This document shows, one piece after another, positions 1 to 7,204 of a stretch of DNA of 45,266 nucleotides. The stretch is from Planctomycetales bacterium (GTDB lineage: Bacteria; Planctomycetota; Planctomycetia; Isosphaerales; Isosphaeraceae), in contig DAIDHX010000279.1 in NCBI GenBank assembly GCA_027451885.1, forward strand, positions 1-45,266, read 5' to 3'. The position numbers were made by a program, and so were the translations under genes. The stretch's first letter is position 1. Every line of letters starts with the position of its first letter. Under the pieces are notes generated by a model. That model saw only the letters and a list, made by a program, of their open reading frames with translations. It did no database searches and was not told the DNA's origin.

Positions 1-1
1 C

Positions 2-373
2 TATAATCCCAAGGGCCAGTTGGTCACGATCTATAATCCATTCTCAACAGTTCCCAATCCCAACAATCCTGGTCAATACATTCGGCAGGCATTCCAGGGC
101 AATAAAATCCCTTCTTCGATGATCGATCCGGTAGCGGCGAAGATTATGAATTATTATCCGCAACCCAACACAGCGGGATCTTCGTTTACCAATGCCAACA
201 ACTACCTGAGCAACGCGATGATGACTGTCAGTCAGAGCGAGGGTAGTGCGCGCATCGATCAGAATGTAAATGATCACTACCATTTCTTTGGCCGGTTCGC
301 CTGGCTTCTGACAAACCTGACTCAGCCGAAACGGGCGCTCGTTGGCAAGAGGCCGCATCCCAATCGTGATTGA
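2..373 (+). pseudogene. TonB-dependent receptor-like fragment, truncated
   Basis: The reading frame is open at the window's left edge, so the N-terminus lies outside. The translated piece contains the stretch IPSSMIDPVAAKIMNYYPQP, an NNYLSN segment and RIDQNVNDHYHFFGRF. This pattern is typical of the plug-to-barrel region of large carboxypeptidase-regulatory/TonB-dependent (Oar-like) outer-membrane receptors common in Acidobacteria. Such receptors normally exceed 1,000 residues and continue as a beta-barrel for several hundred residues after the 'FFGRF' strand. Here the resemblance stops at about base 335 and the frame closes at 371-373. Neither of the other two forward frames downstream resumes a receptor-like sequence, so this looks like a cut-off remnant rather than a frameshift. 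Family assignment comes from remembered sequence patterns. The true N-terminal extent is unknown. Confidence 0.55.
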
Positions 374-887
374 TCCGGCAAGGCGGATCGAGGTTCAGAC
401 CGCCCCACCCGCGCGCCCCAGGCCCACATCCGGGCCGGCGTCAAGGGTACACGCGTCGACCTTGCCTGACGGAAGTCGCATGCCGGGCGCGAGATACGGC
501 TGACCGCGTGACGATTCTCGGTCCCCTGGCGATCGCCGTCGTAACCCTCGTAATCAATACAACCCGCGCAACCCGCACATTCCGCACTGCACGCGAGATC
601 CGGCGATGCACGCGAGCGCAAGCCAGGAGGGGCCTGGCTCCGCCGCCCGGCACAAGGTGCGGACGAGCCAGGGCGAATGCGCGATCGGTTGCAAGCACCA
701 GGCCGCGGCGAAGAGGCCAGCGAGGATCGCCCGCGTACGGATTCTCGCCTCTCAGAGTAAATGCCAGCCCCGAACCGGATCTGATCCGGAAATGGAACCC
801 GTCCCCCGACTCCACCCGTCGAGCACTTCCAGGACCGGTGTCCGTGTCCGGAGCCTGTTTCTGCTTTCGGGCGGTCCGCCCCTGACG
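374..887. other. Intergenic, no gene recognised
   Basis: This 514-base GC-rich stretch has long open frames on both strands, but they are the usual by-product of high GC. The translations are Arg/Pro-rich, lack ribosome-binding sites and resemble no family. It follows the truncated receptor fragment and probably contains decayed sequence. No repeat, RNA gene or terminator was seen. Confidence 0.5.
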
Positions 888-1733
888 TTATCCCCTCGGC
901 AAGAAGAAAAGCCCTCGATTGATGGTCTGCGAGTCCTCATAAAGCCGTGGCCGGATAGGATGCGGCGCGGGCTCGCCTTCCTTCCGAGGCTTTTGGATCT
1001 TCGATTGCGGAATGGGATCGAGTTCCCAGGAAGATACCCCCGGCGCGGGCTGAAGGGGCTTAAGACGGAAGCCAGGTACTTCCTTGATGTTCAAATCCAG
1101 GGATGGGGAGGAAGGCGGACTCCAGGTCGCGATGTCCAGCATCTGCAAGGCGAAATCGGCGAAAGTCCTGGCGTATTGCGGCATGACCCATACATAGGTC
1201 TTACCGTAATGTGAGACGACGCTTGCTTGCTCGGGAACGTCGGACTTGCTCCCAACACAGAGCCACCCGGTTCGTATGCCTGGACCGTGCCCGTCCTCTA
1301 GATAACCTTGAAGTAATTTGAAATCCTCTGGATCAATGTCGTTTACTCCGAGGGCGATTTGGTACGCGGCGCGCATTGCGCGAAGGCGATCCGGATTTGA
1401 CATCGGATTCAGCGTCCAGTTGCCAGTGATCGCCCTGCTGGCGGTTGCATTAAGTGTTCCCAATGTGCCGACGTGACTTTGAAACGTTAGGGCTCCAAGC
1501 CCCGTCGCGCCGGTGTCCATGATGTTGGCTGTGCCTGTATTGATCACAGTGTAGTAAGGCAGGCTCGCGGGGCGCGCCGCGATCCGAGCAAGGTTGTCAA
1601 TCACTTGCCCTTCCTGCAGTTCGGGGATCGACTGGCCAAGCCGCAATGTGGTTACCCGAAGCTGTTCAGCATTACAGCCACAGAGAGCCAGTAGTACACT
1701 GAAAAGCGGTTTCCAGGCGCGTTTGGCCGTCAT
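888..1733 (-). CDS. Unknown predicted lipoprotein
   Basis: This is a 281-residue protein of unrecognised family. The ATG at 1733 is preferred over the GTG at 1748 because GGGGGA lies just upstream and because the protein then begins MTAKRAWKPLFSVLLALCGC. That is a short basic N-region, a hydrophobic core and a cysteine at about residue 20 in a lipobox-like setting (L-C-G-C), so export and lipid anchoring are inferred. The mature part has a segment around IPELQEGQVIDNLARIAARP followed by PYYTVINTGTANIMDTGATG. I associate this with poorly characterised planctomycete envelope proteins but cannot name it. The C-terminal third is proline-rich. It stands alone, downstream of no obvious operon partner. 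No function is proposed. Confidence 0.7.
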   Translation of the reverse strand: MTAKRAWKPLFSVLLALCGCNAEQLRVTTLRLGQSIPELQEGQVIDNLARIAARPASLPYYTVINTGTANIMDTGATGLGALTFQSHVGTLGTLNATASRAITGNWTLNPMSNPDRLRAMRAAYQIALGVNDIDPEDFKLLQGYLEDGHGPGIRTGWLCVGSKSDVPEQASVVSHYGKTYVWVMPQYARTFADFALQMLDIATWSPPSSPSLDLNIKEVPGFRLKPLQPAPGVSSWELDPIPQSKIQKPRKEGEPAPHPIRPRLYEDSQTINRGLFFLPRG

Positions 1734-2042
1734 GCTTCGATCCCCCACGCCCTCGAACGAATTCTATCGCGTGTATCGAGTTTGACGGTCCTTCAGGTTT
1801 AGACGATTCTTCCTTTTTTGTGGCTCTTGCAGGAAGTACAGGGTAATTCGTCGTCATACACCGCTTCAGTCGCGATCCATTAATAACAAAATAGCGCAAA
1901 GCCGCTTGCAATGCGGACGAGCTCAGCAATAAAAGGGGAGCAATCCAGGCCATACAAGGCGATCCTGTGACGATCACTTTCGCTCAGCAGGGACTCCTGC
2001 ATACCAGGGTGCCCGCGATTCCTCGCCTGGTGGCATACGAGA
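1734..2042. other. Intergenic, no gene recognised
   Basis: About 310 bases lie between the lipoprotein start and the end of the broken toxin gene. The base composition is less GC-rich than the neighbours. It must hold the promoter of the lipoprotein gene, but no convincing -35/-10 pair was identified. A minus-strand open frame here overlaps the lipoprotein start and has no family likeness. Confidence 0.4.
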
Positions 2043-2356
2043 TCACGGTTCAAGCTTTTTCCGTGCGGAGTGATGGATAGACAGGATCACCACCGCTGCG
2101 CCGCGGACCGTAAAAAGGATGCGATGCTTGTTCCTGTGGCTTGCTTTGCCATAAACAAGCTCCTGGATCTTCTCGGCGAATTCTGACGATTCACGAGCCG
2201 CGGGGCAAAGGGTGGGGTGCCTGGTCAGGGTCTCAATGTGCTTGAGAAGCCCCCGATACCACTGATTCGCAAAAGCCGGAGAGTTTTTTCGACCATCCAG
2301 GCGTGGGCCGCGTCTGCGCCGTTGCGCGCCCTGTCGGTGATCTCCACCCTGTACAT
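2043..2356 (-). pseudogene. RelE/ParE-type toxin, frameshifted
   Basis: The ATG (2356-2354) overlaps the antitoxin stop codon as TGATG, the usual coupling in toxin-antitoxin operons. The first 24 codons read MYRVEITDRA... then HAWMVEK. The reading then has to shift at a run of six A residues (plus-strand T run about 2284-2289) into NSPAFANQWYRGLLKHIETL, a block around SSEFAEKIQELVYG, then HRILFTVRGAAVVILSIHHS and a stop at 2045-2043. Restoring one base in the A-run gives an uninterrupted protein of about 104 residues. It has the hallmarks of ParE/RelE toxins: an N-terminal helix with A..W, a conserved H.I.TL..HP segment, and the C-terminal RILFTV...VVILSIHH strand. As written the toxin would be truncated and inactive. 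A sequencing error in the homopolymer is the main alternative. Confidence 0.75.
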
Positions 2357-2643
2357 CAGCCCGAAATCCCGTGCTTCTTCCTAACGTGCTTCTTGAAGTT
2401 GTCCAGGCTCATCGTCCGACCAGCCTTCATGTCTTCCAGGCCCTGGCGGATGCGTTCGATGACCCTGGCTTCTTCCGCAAAGTCGAGCAACTTCTGATAC
2501 GAAGCAGCATCCTGTACCACCAGCTCAGCCTTGCCGTTGATCGTCAGAATCAACGGATCACCCGTCTCCTTCAACTGCTGGAGGAACTCGGGCGTCTTTT
2601 TCTTGAAGTCAGTTAACGAATGAATGTCTCGATCGAGTTTCAT
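2356..2643 (-). CDS. Phd/YefM-type antitoxin
   Basis: This 95-residue protein begins MKLDRDIHSLTDFKKKTPEF and continues LKETGDPLILTINGKAELVVQDAASYQKL. This is the classic Phd/YefM fold signature: a DNA-binding N-terminal domain with 'plILT.nGka.lVv.d...y..l'. The C-terminal third (ARVIERIRQGLEDMKAGRT) would be the flexible toxin-binding tail. A clean AGGAG lies seven bases upstream of the ATG. It is the first gene of a two-gene operon whose second gene, the ParE-type toxin, overlaps its stop codon but is frameshifted. Antitoxins of this family neutralise the toxin and repress their own promoter. Here it may persist as an orphan repressor. The family call is firm, but the present-day function is not. 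Confidence 0.9.
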   Translation of the reverse strand: MKLDRDIHSLTDFKKKTPEFLQQLKETGDPLILTINGKAELVVQDAASYQKLLDFAEEARVIERIRQGLEDMKAGRTMSLDNFKKHVRKKHGISG

Positions 2644-2939
2644 CGGGCGGCTCCTGGGAACGTTTCAAGAACCGAATTCGATTCTGGTGCCTCTGCCGTC
2701 CAAGGCCAGGCGTTGATCGCAACACGCGTGTTGCCGGCTCCCCTCTGTTCCGTGACGCGAGCCACACATCCTGCCGCGGTGCGGGCGGGGAATACCCGAT
2801 CGGCCACGCGTTGGTGCCCAGCCTCGGAGGCGTCCCGCCTGTCGTCAGTTTCCTTATCACTGGCAGAAACCGCCCGATCCGGCGGGAAAACCGCGAGATT
2901 CCTGGTTCGAACTCCGCTCTTCGAGCGCATTCTTAAGGT

Positions 2940-3019
2940 GACCAGGTCCCGAAAAGCCTGGTCATGCCCCTTCGTCTTCGACCTCCTTTGAGAGCGCACG
3001 CGGGTCGACCAGGCTGGTC
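2940..3019. repeat. Paired GACCAGG/CCTGGTC inverted repeats
   Basis: There is a perfect 7-bp stem GACCAGG (2940-2946) and CCTGGTC (2957-2963) with a 10-base loop. About 45 bases later comes an almost perfect palindrome GACCAG-G-CTGGTC (3007-3019) directly abutting the 24-bp tandem repeats. The shared arm sequence suggests two copies of a REP-like palindromic element. No transposase is visible next to them. Confidence 0.5.
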
Positions 3020-3062
3020 CTGCACACGTCTGACACCTTGGTCCTGCACACGTCTGACACCT
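3015..3062. repeat. 24-bp perfect tandem duplication
   Basis: Two identical 24-bp units lie head to tail (3015-3038 and 3039-3062), each beginning TGGTCCTGCACACG and ending GACACCT. The unit reads the same in spacing as the degenerate array 200 bases further on but differs in sequence. It lies between the palindrome at 3007-3019 and non-coding DNA. What it does is unknown. It may be the end of a small mobile or REP-type element. Confidence 0.75.
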
Positions 3063-3250
3063 CGCAAGAACCCATCAGCCCCCGGCGCCCGGATCCCCTG
3101 AGTCACACCATGCCCAGAACGCGACTGGGACGAAACGCCTCACGCGCCTTGCTGGTCGTAACGGATTCAACAATGCTTCCGGTTCCATCGATTCTGAGTG
3201 TTCCGCGAGCGCGCGGGCGTGAGAAAGAGCCAGGTGCACGGTCGACGCTC

Positions 3251-3538
3251 GCGCCGAGCGAACACATCGCGGCTGCGCGGAGCGAAGCCATTACCCCTGC
3301 GCGGAGCGAAGCCAACCGCGCCGGCGAACCGAACCCATGCTTGTCAGAAAGTGAAGCCATCACAGGGGAAACGTCAGTCCAGGCGCGTCTGGCGAACCGA
3401 ACCCAAGCGCGCCAGAAAGTGACACCGCCACCAGCGAAATCCGACCCACATCGCCCGTGCGGAGCGAACCCATCCCGCCCGTGCGGAGCGAACCCACGGC
3501 GCTCGCGCCGGCACAGCGCTCGCGCGGAGCGAAGCCGG
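3251..3538. repeat. Degenerate 24-bp-period repeat array
   Basis: A core close to GCGCGGAGCGAAGCCA recurs. Copies start at 3251, 3275 and 3299 at exactly 24-bp intervals (the last two identical over 16 bp), with a diverged copy near 3323. A second pair with the variant GTGCGGAGCGAACCCA lies at 3457 and 3481, again 24 bp apart, with a further copy at about 3522. Intermediate copies near 3343 and 3390 are more decayed. The period equals eight codons, but the open frame through it does not look like a protein. Confidence 0.6.
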
Positions 3539-3698
3539 CGCGCGAACAAATCCAACCCAGGCGCCCCGGGCGGCCGTATCCGAGGCAGAATCCTTGCATT
3601 CGGCATGATGATTGCCACCCAGCGCCAGCGCTTGGCAAGCGGCGGCGGTCTGATCATGATGGAACAATCAAGCCAGAGCGTTTCAAGGAGATCGAACC

Positions 3699-3989
3699 AT
3701 GGCCGCGCGAGACGCAGCGAACGTGCTCGAACAGGACTTCCCGGAGACGCGGTGCAAGATACTCGAGATTGCGGCTGTGCTCGATCGGATCGATCGGGCA
3801 CCGGCCCGGCAAGGCGAGCCGCCCGATCCAAGGCTCGCACAGTTGCGGCAGGGGCTCGAGGCCCTTCTGGAGCCTGGCCCTGGCCGGGCCGAGACCATTC
3901 AGCGCATCTTCTCACTGGCCTACGAACCGGAGTGGATGGCACGCTTCGGTCTCGCCGATCCGGCCGCGAGGCAGAATCCGCGGCCTTGA
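3699..3989 (+). CDS. Small protein of unknown function
   Basis: This 96-residue protein has a well-placed AGGAG upstream of its ATG. Its composition is unlike the shadow frames around it: acidic and leucine-rich with regular helix-like spacing. The segments ETRCKILEIAAVLDRIDR, DPRLAQLRQGLEALL and AETIQRIFSLAYEPEWMARF read as three amphipathic helices. I recall similar small proteins as conserved hypotheticals in planctomycetes and other phyla, but know no function. It has no signal peptide or membrane segment, so it is probably cytoplasmic. The next intact gene on this strand is the TatD/EboB-like hydrolase 845 bases downstream, across a stretch holding a decayed minus-strand gene. Any functional link is therefore only suggested by synteny. 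Confidence 0.7.
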   Translation: MAARDAANVLEQDFPETRCKILEIAAVLDRIDRAPARQGEPPDPRLAQLRQGLEALLEPGPGRAETIQRIFSLAYEPEWMARFGLADPAARQNPRP

Positions 3990-4834
3990 TCGACACCCCC
4001 TCGATTCCTGGCGAGTCACCGGCCGGCTGGCGCGCGACCGCGCACGCAGCCGTTCCGGCAAACAAGGGGACAAGCTTCGATCGCTTGCACCTTCTGTTCC
4101 TTCGCTTTCAGAGGCAAGCCAGGCACGCAGGCAAGCGCCTGCGCAGTGGATCATTACGCATCCCGTCCAGACGCGATTTCGCGGATGGTGTTTGCGTTTG
4201 GAATCGCGGCCAGGCTGGCGAGGCCGTATCAGGCCGGTCGAACTCTGCCCTCGCCTGGCGAATCCGGGCGGCAAACCCAGGTGGCCGGGCGCACGATTCG
4301 TTTGGTTTTCTTCCGCGGCACGAGCCATCCTCCGATCGCAACAGGGTTCAGCGGCGTTCCATGATGGTAAGATGACAGTCGCGAGGCCGCTCTGAGGGTC
4401 CATGCTCCACTGGTATTTGCGTTCAGAGAGATCATTGACAGTAATTGGTAAGATCGCGTCCTGCTCAATCGCCTGGTGAATGGCAATGCTGTACTTACCA
4501 TCGGCAGCGGTGCTGAAAACGCGCGGCAGACCCCGGCGGCCGGCTGACGGCGTTTGCTTCCGGGTTGGCCAGAACGTGCTCGGGATCGTAAACGGTCAAA
4601 ACAAGCTGTTTGATGTGTTCTATGTTGCCGTCCGGCTCCTCATTCCAGATGATTTGGAGGCGCACGGTTGTTCTGTCCCGGACTTCGAGTGAGTATGACA
4701 GCCTCTTGCGCTCAGGCGATCGATCGCGATCGTGGACGCGGCCATGGGTCCGCGACCCGCTCCAAGAACGAGTGCCGTGTTGCTCCAGATTCGCTATGCT
4801 GGAAGAGAATGAGTCCAGGACCGAGGAGGCGGCC
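3990..4834. other. Intergenic with decayed minus-strand gene
   Basis: This 845-base stretch lies between the small protein and the hydrolase. The only protein-like content is on the minus strand at 4359-4728 (listed separately as a pseudogene). The rest, 3990-4358, shows only GC-driven open frames. The hydrolase promoter must lie in the last 100 bases, but no clear motif was identified. Confidence 0.45.
4359..4728 (-). pseudogene. Decayed gene of unknown family, one frameshift
   Basis: The minus strand contains two protein-like blocks in different frames. The upstream block (about 4728-4550) includes YSLEVRDRTTVRLQIIW, EEPDGNIEHIKQL and VYDPEHVLANPEANAV. The downstream block (about 4550-4359) includes RVFSTAADGKYSIAIHQAI, LPITVNDLSERKYQWSMD and TVILPSW. 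They join through a one-base frame change in the GC-rich run near 4540-4555. The composition is clearly less Arg/Pro/Gly-biased than surrounding shadow frames and local GC is lower. No start codon with a ribosome-binding site and no convincing C-terminus are seen, so both ends look eroded. The family is not recognised. It could also be a chance open frame, though two matched halves make that less likely. Confidence 0.35.
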
Positions 4835-5644
4835 ATGAATTATATCGACCCCCACATCCACATGGTGTCTCGCGTGACCGACGACTACAAGCGCATGGCG
4901 CTTGCCGGGTGCGTGATGGTGAGCGAGCCTGCGTTCTGGGCGGGATTCGATCGCTCGGGGGCTGAGGGCTTTCGGGACTATTTTCGCCAGTTGACGGAGT
5001 TCGAGCGGAAGCGCGCGGGGGCTTATGGGATCAAGCACTGCTCGTGGCTTTGCATCAATGCCAAGGAAGCCGAGAATGTGTCGCTTTCGCGTGAGGTGAT
5101 CGCGATGATTCCGGAATTCCTGGACCGGCCGGGCGTGCTGGGGATCGGCGAGATTGGGCTTAACAAGAACACCCGCAACGAGTCGACGGTGTTTCTCGAG
5201 CATCTTGACCTGGCTGGGCGGCTGGGCGAGCTGGTGCTTGTGCACACGCCGCATCTGGCGGACAAGTATCAGGGCACGCGGATGATTCTCGACATGGCGC
5301 GGAGCGAGTCGCGGATCCCGCCGGAGCGGATCTGCATCGACCATGTCGAGGAGCATACGATTCGCCCCGCCCTCGACGCGGGGCACTGGGTGGGGATGAC
5401 GCTCTATCCGATCACCAAGTGCACGCCGGCCCGGGCGGCCGACATGATCGAAATCCATGGCGCGGAGCGGGTGATGGTGAACTCCGCGGGGGACTGGGGG
5501 CACAGTGATCCGCTCGCCGTCCCTGAGTTTATCTTCGAAATGCGGAAACGCGGTCACGACGAGGCCTTGATCCAGAAAGTGGTTCACGACAACCCGCTTG
5601 CCTTCTTTTCGCAGTGCCGCCGGTTCAGCAAGCCCACGCGCTAG
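4835..5644 (+). CDS. TatD/EboB-like metal-dependent hydrolase
   Basis: This 269-residue amidohydrolase-fold protein starts at the ATG (4835) behind GAGGAGG. It opens with IDPHIHM, the first metal-binding HxH of TatD-type TIM barrels. Later ligand candidates follow: GIGEIGL (Glu), LVHTPH (His), CIDHVEE (His) and NSAGDWG (Asp). The specific wording (IDPHIHMVSRVTDDYKRMA..., EPAFWAGF, DWGHSDPLAVP) matches the EboB branch. EboB is the TatD-like member of the ebo gene clusters implicated in exporting lipid or terpenoid-type metabolites to the cell envelope. The other ebo genes (eboA, eboC, eboD, eboE) are not in the window. The spinster-type transporter that follows is on the same strand 144 bases later and may work with it. 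The substrate is unknown. Confidence 0.85.
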   Translation: MNYIDPHIHMVSRVTDDYKRMALAGCVMVSEPAFWAGFDRSGAEGFRDYFRQLTEFERKRAGAYGIKHCSWLCINAKEAENVSLSREVIAMIPEFLDRPGVLGIGEIGLNKNTRNESTVFLEHLDLAGRLGELVLVHTPHLADKYQGTRMILDMARSESRIPPERICIDHVEEHTIRPALDAGHWVGMTLYPITKCTPARAADMIEIHGAERVMVNSAGDWGHSDPLAVPEFIFEMRKRGHDEALIQKVVHDNPLAFFSQCRRFSKPTR

Positions 5645-5788
5645 CGATTTCCCCAGCCAGTTGGCGCTTGTCGAAACGCGGCCGAGGGGAATTCGCCCGC
5701 CCGCGGGGCTCGATCCCCGCGCCCGGCCCCGGTATAAATCGCATTGTTTTCCTTGAACTTTTCCTGTTCCCGCTTTGAGGTGGTCACG

Positions 5789-7198
5789 GTGTCCGAGTCG
5801 ACGAGTGTTGAGAGCAAGCCGAAGGAGGCGCACGCGAGCGCGGCAGCGCGATTCGCGGCGGGGCCGATTTTCGCGCTCCTCGTCCTGTTCGCGATGAACC
5901 TGCTGAATTATGTGGATCGCTATTCGTTCTTCGCGGCGGGCTCGAAGATCCAGGACGCGCTCAACATCGAGGATGACGCCTTCGGGGTTCTGGGGGCGTC
6001 GTTCATGATCGTGTACACGATTGTGTCTCCGTTTATGGGGGTACTGGGCGATCGGCTCAATCGCAAGCTGCTGATTTCCGGCGGGGTTGCGCTCTGGAGC
6101 GTGGCGACGGTGGGCACGGCGTTTTCGACCGATTACCGCCACATGTTTTTCTGGCGCGCGTTGCTGGGCGTGGGCGAGGCGAGCTACGGGGTGATCGCGC
6201 CTGCGCTTCTGGCGGATCTGTTTCCGGTGAAGTCGCGGGGGCGTGCGATGGGGGTGTATTACCTTGCGCTTCCGGTTGGATCGGCGCTTGGCTACATCCT
6301 GGGGGGCAAGATCGCGCAGTTTTTTGGCTGGCGCGCGGTGTTCTGGGTGGTGGGCTTGCCGGGTTTGCTGGCGGCGGCGGCGGGGCTTTTCATGCGTGAC
6401 CCAGGCCGGGGTGCGTCCGAGGAGGGGAATGCCCGCAAGCCTGCGGCGCGGCCCACGTTTGCCGATTATCTCGAGCTCTTCAAGACGCCGACGTTCCTGT
6501 TCAACACGGCGGGGATGGCCGCGGTGACATTCGCCACGGGGGCCTATGCGGCGTGGGGCTCGACGTTTTATCAGCGCGTGCACGGGCTCTCGGTGGGTGA
6601 TGCCGGCAGCTATCTGGGGATCTTGCTGGTCGTCGCCGGCGTGCTGGGGATTTTGCTGGGCATGGTTCTGCCCGACGTGCTCGCGCGCTATACCAACCGG
6701 GCTTACTTGATCATCGCCGCGGGCGCGGTGGTGCTCGCCGTGCCCCTGGGGGGTTTCGGCGTGCTGGCGGCGTCGTACACGGTCTCGCTGGGGCTGGTCT
6801 TCGGGGCTTCGATTCTGCTCTCGATGGTGCTCGGGCCGTGCAATACCGTGACGGCCAACGTGGTGCCGGCCAACCGCCGCGCGGCGGGCTACGCGGCCTT
6901 TATCTTTTTGATCCATCTCTTCGGCGACATCAGCTCGCCAATTCTGCTGGGCGGCATCTCGAGATACTTCGGCTCGCCCCGGGGTGCGCAGTCCGCGCTC
7001 GGGCAGTTCCTGGCGTCGCTGGGCGCGAAGCCGGTCGATCATACGAATCTCTCGGTCGCGATGCTGGCGGTGATTCCCGTGCTGTTCCTGGGTTTCGTGT
7101 TCTTTGCGATCGGTTCGCGGCATTTGCCGTGTGACGAAGAGAAAGCGAAAGGCGCAGACGGTCTCGCCTGTGAAGAGCTTGCCCAGTTCCATCATTAA
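5789..7198 (+). CDS. MFS transporter, spinster type
   Basis: This is a 469-residue major facilitator. The GTG at 5789 is chosen because TGAGGTGG precedes it and the upstream TTG at 5744 has no ribosome-binding site. About twelve hydrophobic segments are visible. The spinster-family signature is present: FAMNLLNYVDRY in helix 1, the loop GDRLNRK between helices 2 and 3, and FFWRALLGVGEASYGVIAP in helix 4, then LFPVKSRGRAMGVYY. Spinster homologues carry lysophospholipids and sphingosine-phosphate in eukaryotes, and bacterial members are proton-driven exporters of amphipathic compounds. A central cytoplasmic loop (about residues 207-225) carries charged residues. It follows the EboB-like hydrolase and converges with the kinase gene, with only six bases between stop codons. 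The substrate is not predictable. Confidence 0.85.
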   Translation: MSESTSVESKPKEAHASAAARFAAGPIFALLVLFAMNLLNYVDRYSFFAAGSKIQDALNIEDDAFGVLGASFMIVYTIVSPFMGVLGDRLNRKLLISGGVALWSVATVGTAFSTDYRHMFFWRALLGVGEASYGVIAPALLADLFPVKSRGRAMGVYYLALPVGSALGYILGGKIAQFFGWRAVFWVVGLPGLLAAAAGLFMRDPGRGASEEGNARKPAARPTFADYLELFKTPTFLFNTAGMAAVTFATGAYAAWGSTFYQRVHGLSVGDAGSYLGILLVVAGVLGILLGMVLPDVLARYTNRAYLIIAAGAVVLAVPLGGFGVLAASYTVSLGLVFGASILLSMVLGPCNTVTANVVPANRRAAGYAAFIFLIHLFGDISSPILLGGISRYFGSPRGAQSALGQFLASLGAKPVDHTNLSVAMLAVIPVLFLGFVFFAIGSRHLPCDEEKAKGADGLACEELAQFHH

Positions 7199-7204
7199 CC
7201 AGGT

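Larger units (their letters stand above)
2644..3698. other. Long non-coding stretch with repeats
   Basis: About 1,050 bases hold no gene I can support. They contain a hairpin at 2940-2963 (arms GACCAGG/CCTGGTC), a palindrome at 3007-3019 (GACCAG-G-CTGGTC), a perfect 24-bp tandem duplication at 3015-3062 and a decayed array with 24-bp spacing at about 3251-3538. A long plus-strand open frame runs through the repeats (3038-4375), but its product is Arg/Pro/Ser-rich, has no ribosome-binding site and overlaps a better small gene, so it is not called. Confidence 0.55.

Noticed and set aside
2895-2925. tRNA-like T-arm (CTGGTTCGAACTCCG)
   Set aside because: The loop sequence looks right but the five-base stem does not pair and no D-arm, anticodon arm or acceptor stem is found at the expected distances.
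3251-3538. CRISPR array
   Set aside because: The repeat unit is 24 bp with no separate unique spacers, copies are degenerate and no cas gene is near.
3038-4375. A 445-codon plus-strand open frame
   Set aside because: It runs through two repeat arrays, is Arg/Pro/Ser-rich, lacks a ribosome-binding site and overlaps a better-supported small gene in another frame.
4712-7195. An 827-codon minus-strand open frame
   Set aside because: It is a mirror frame of the hydrolase and MFS genes: His/Arg/Gln-rich, no family likeness, and caused by high GC.
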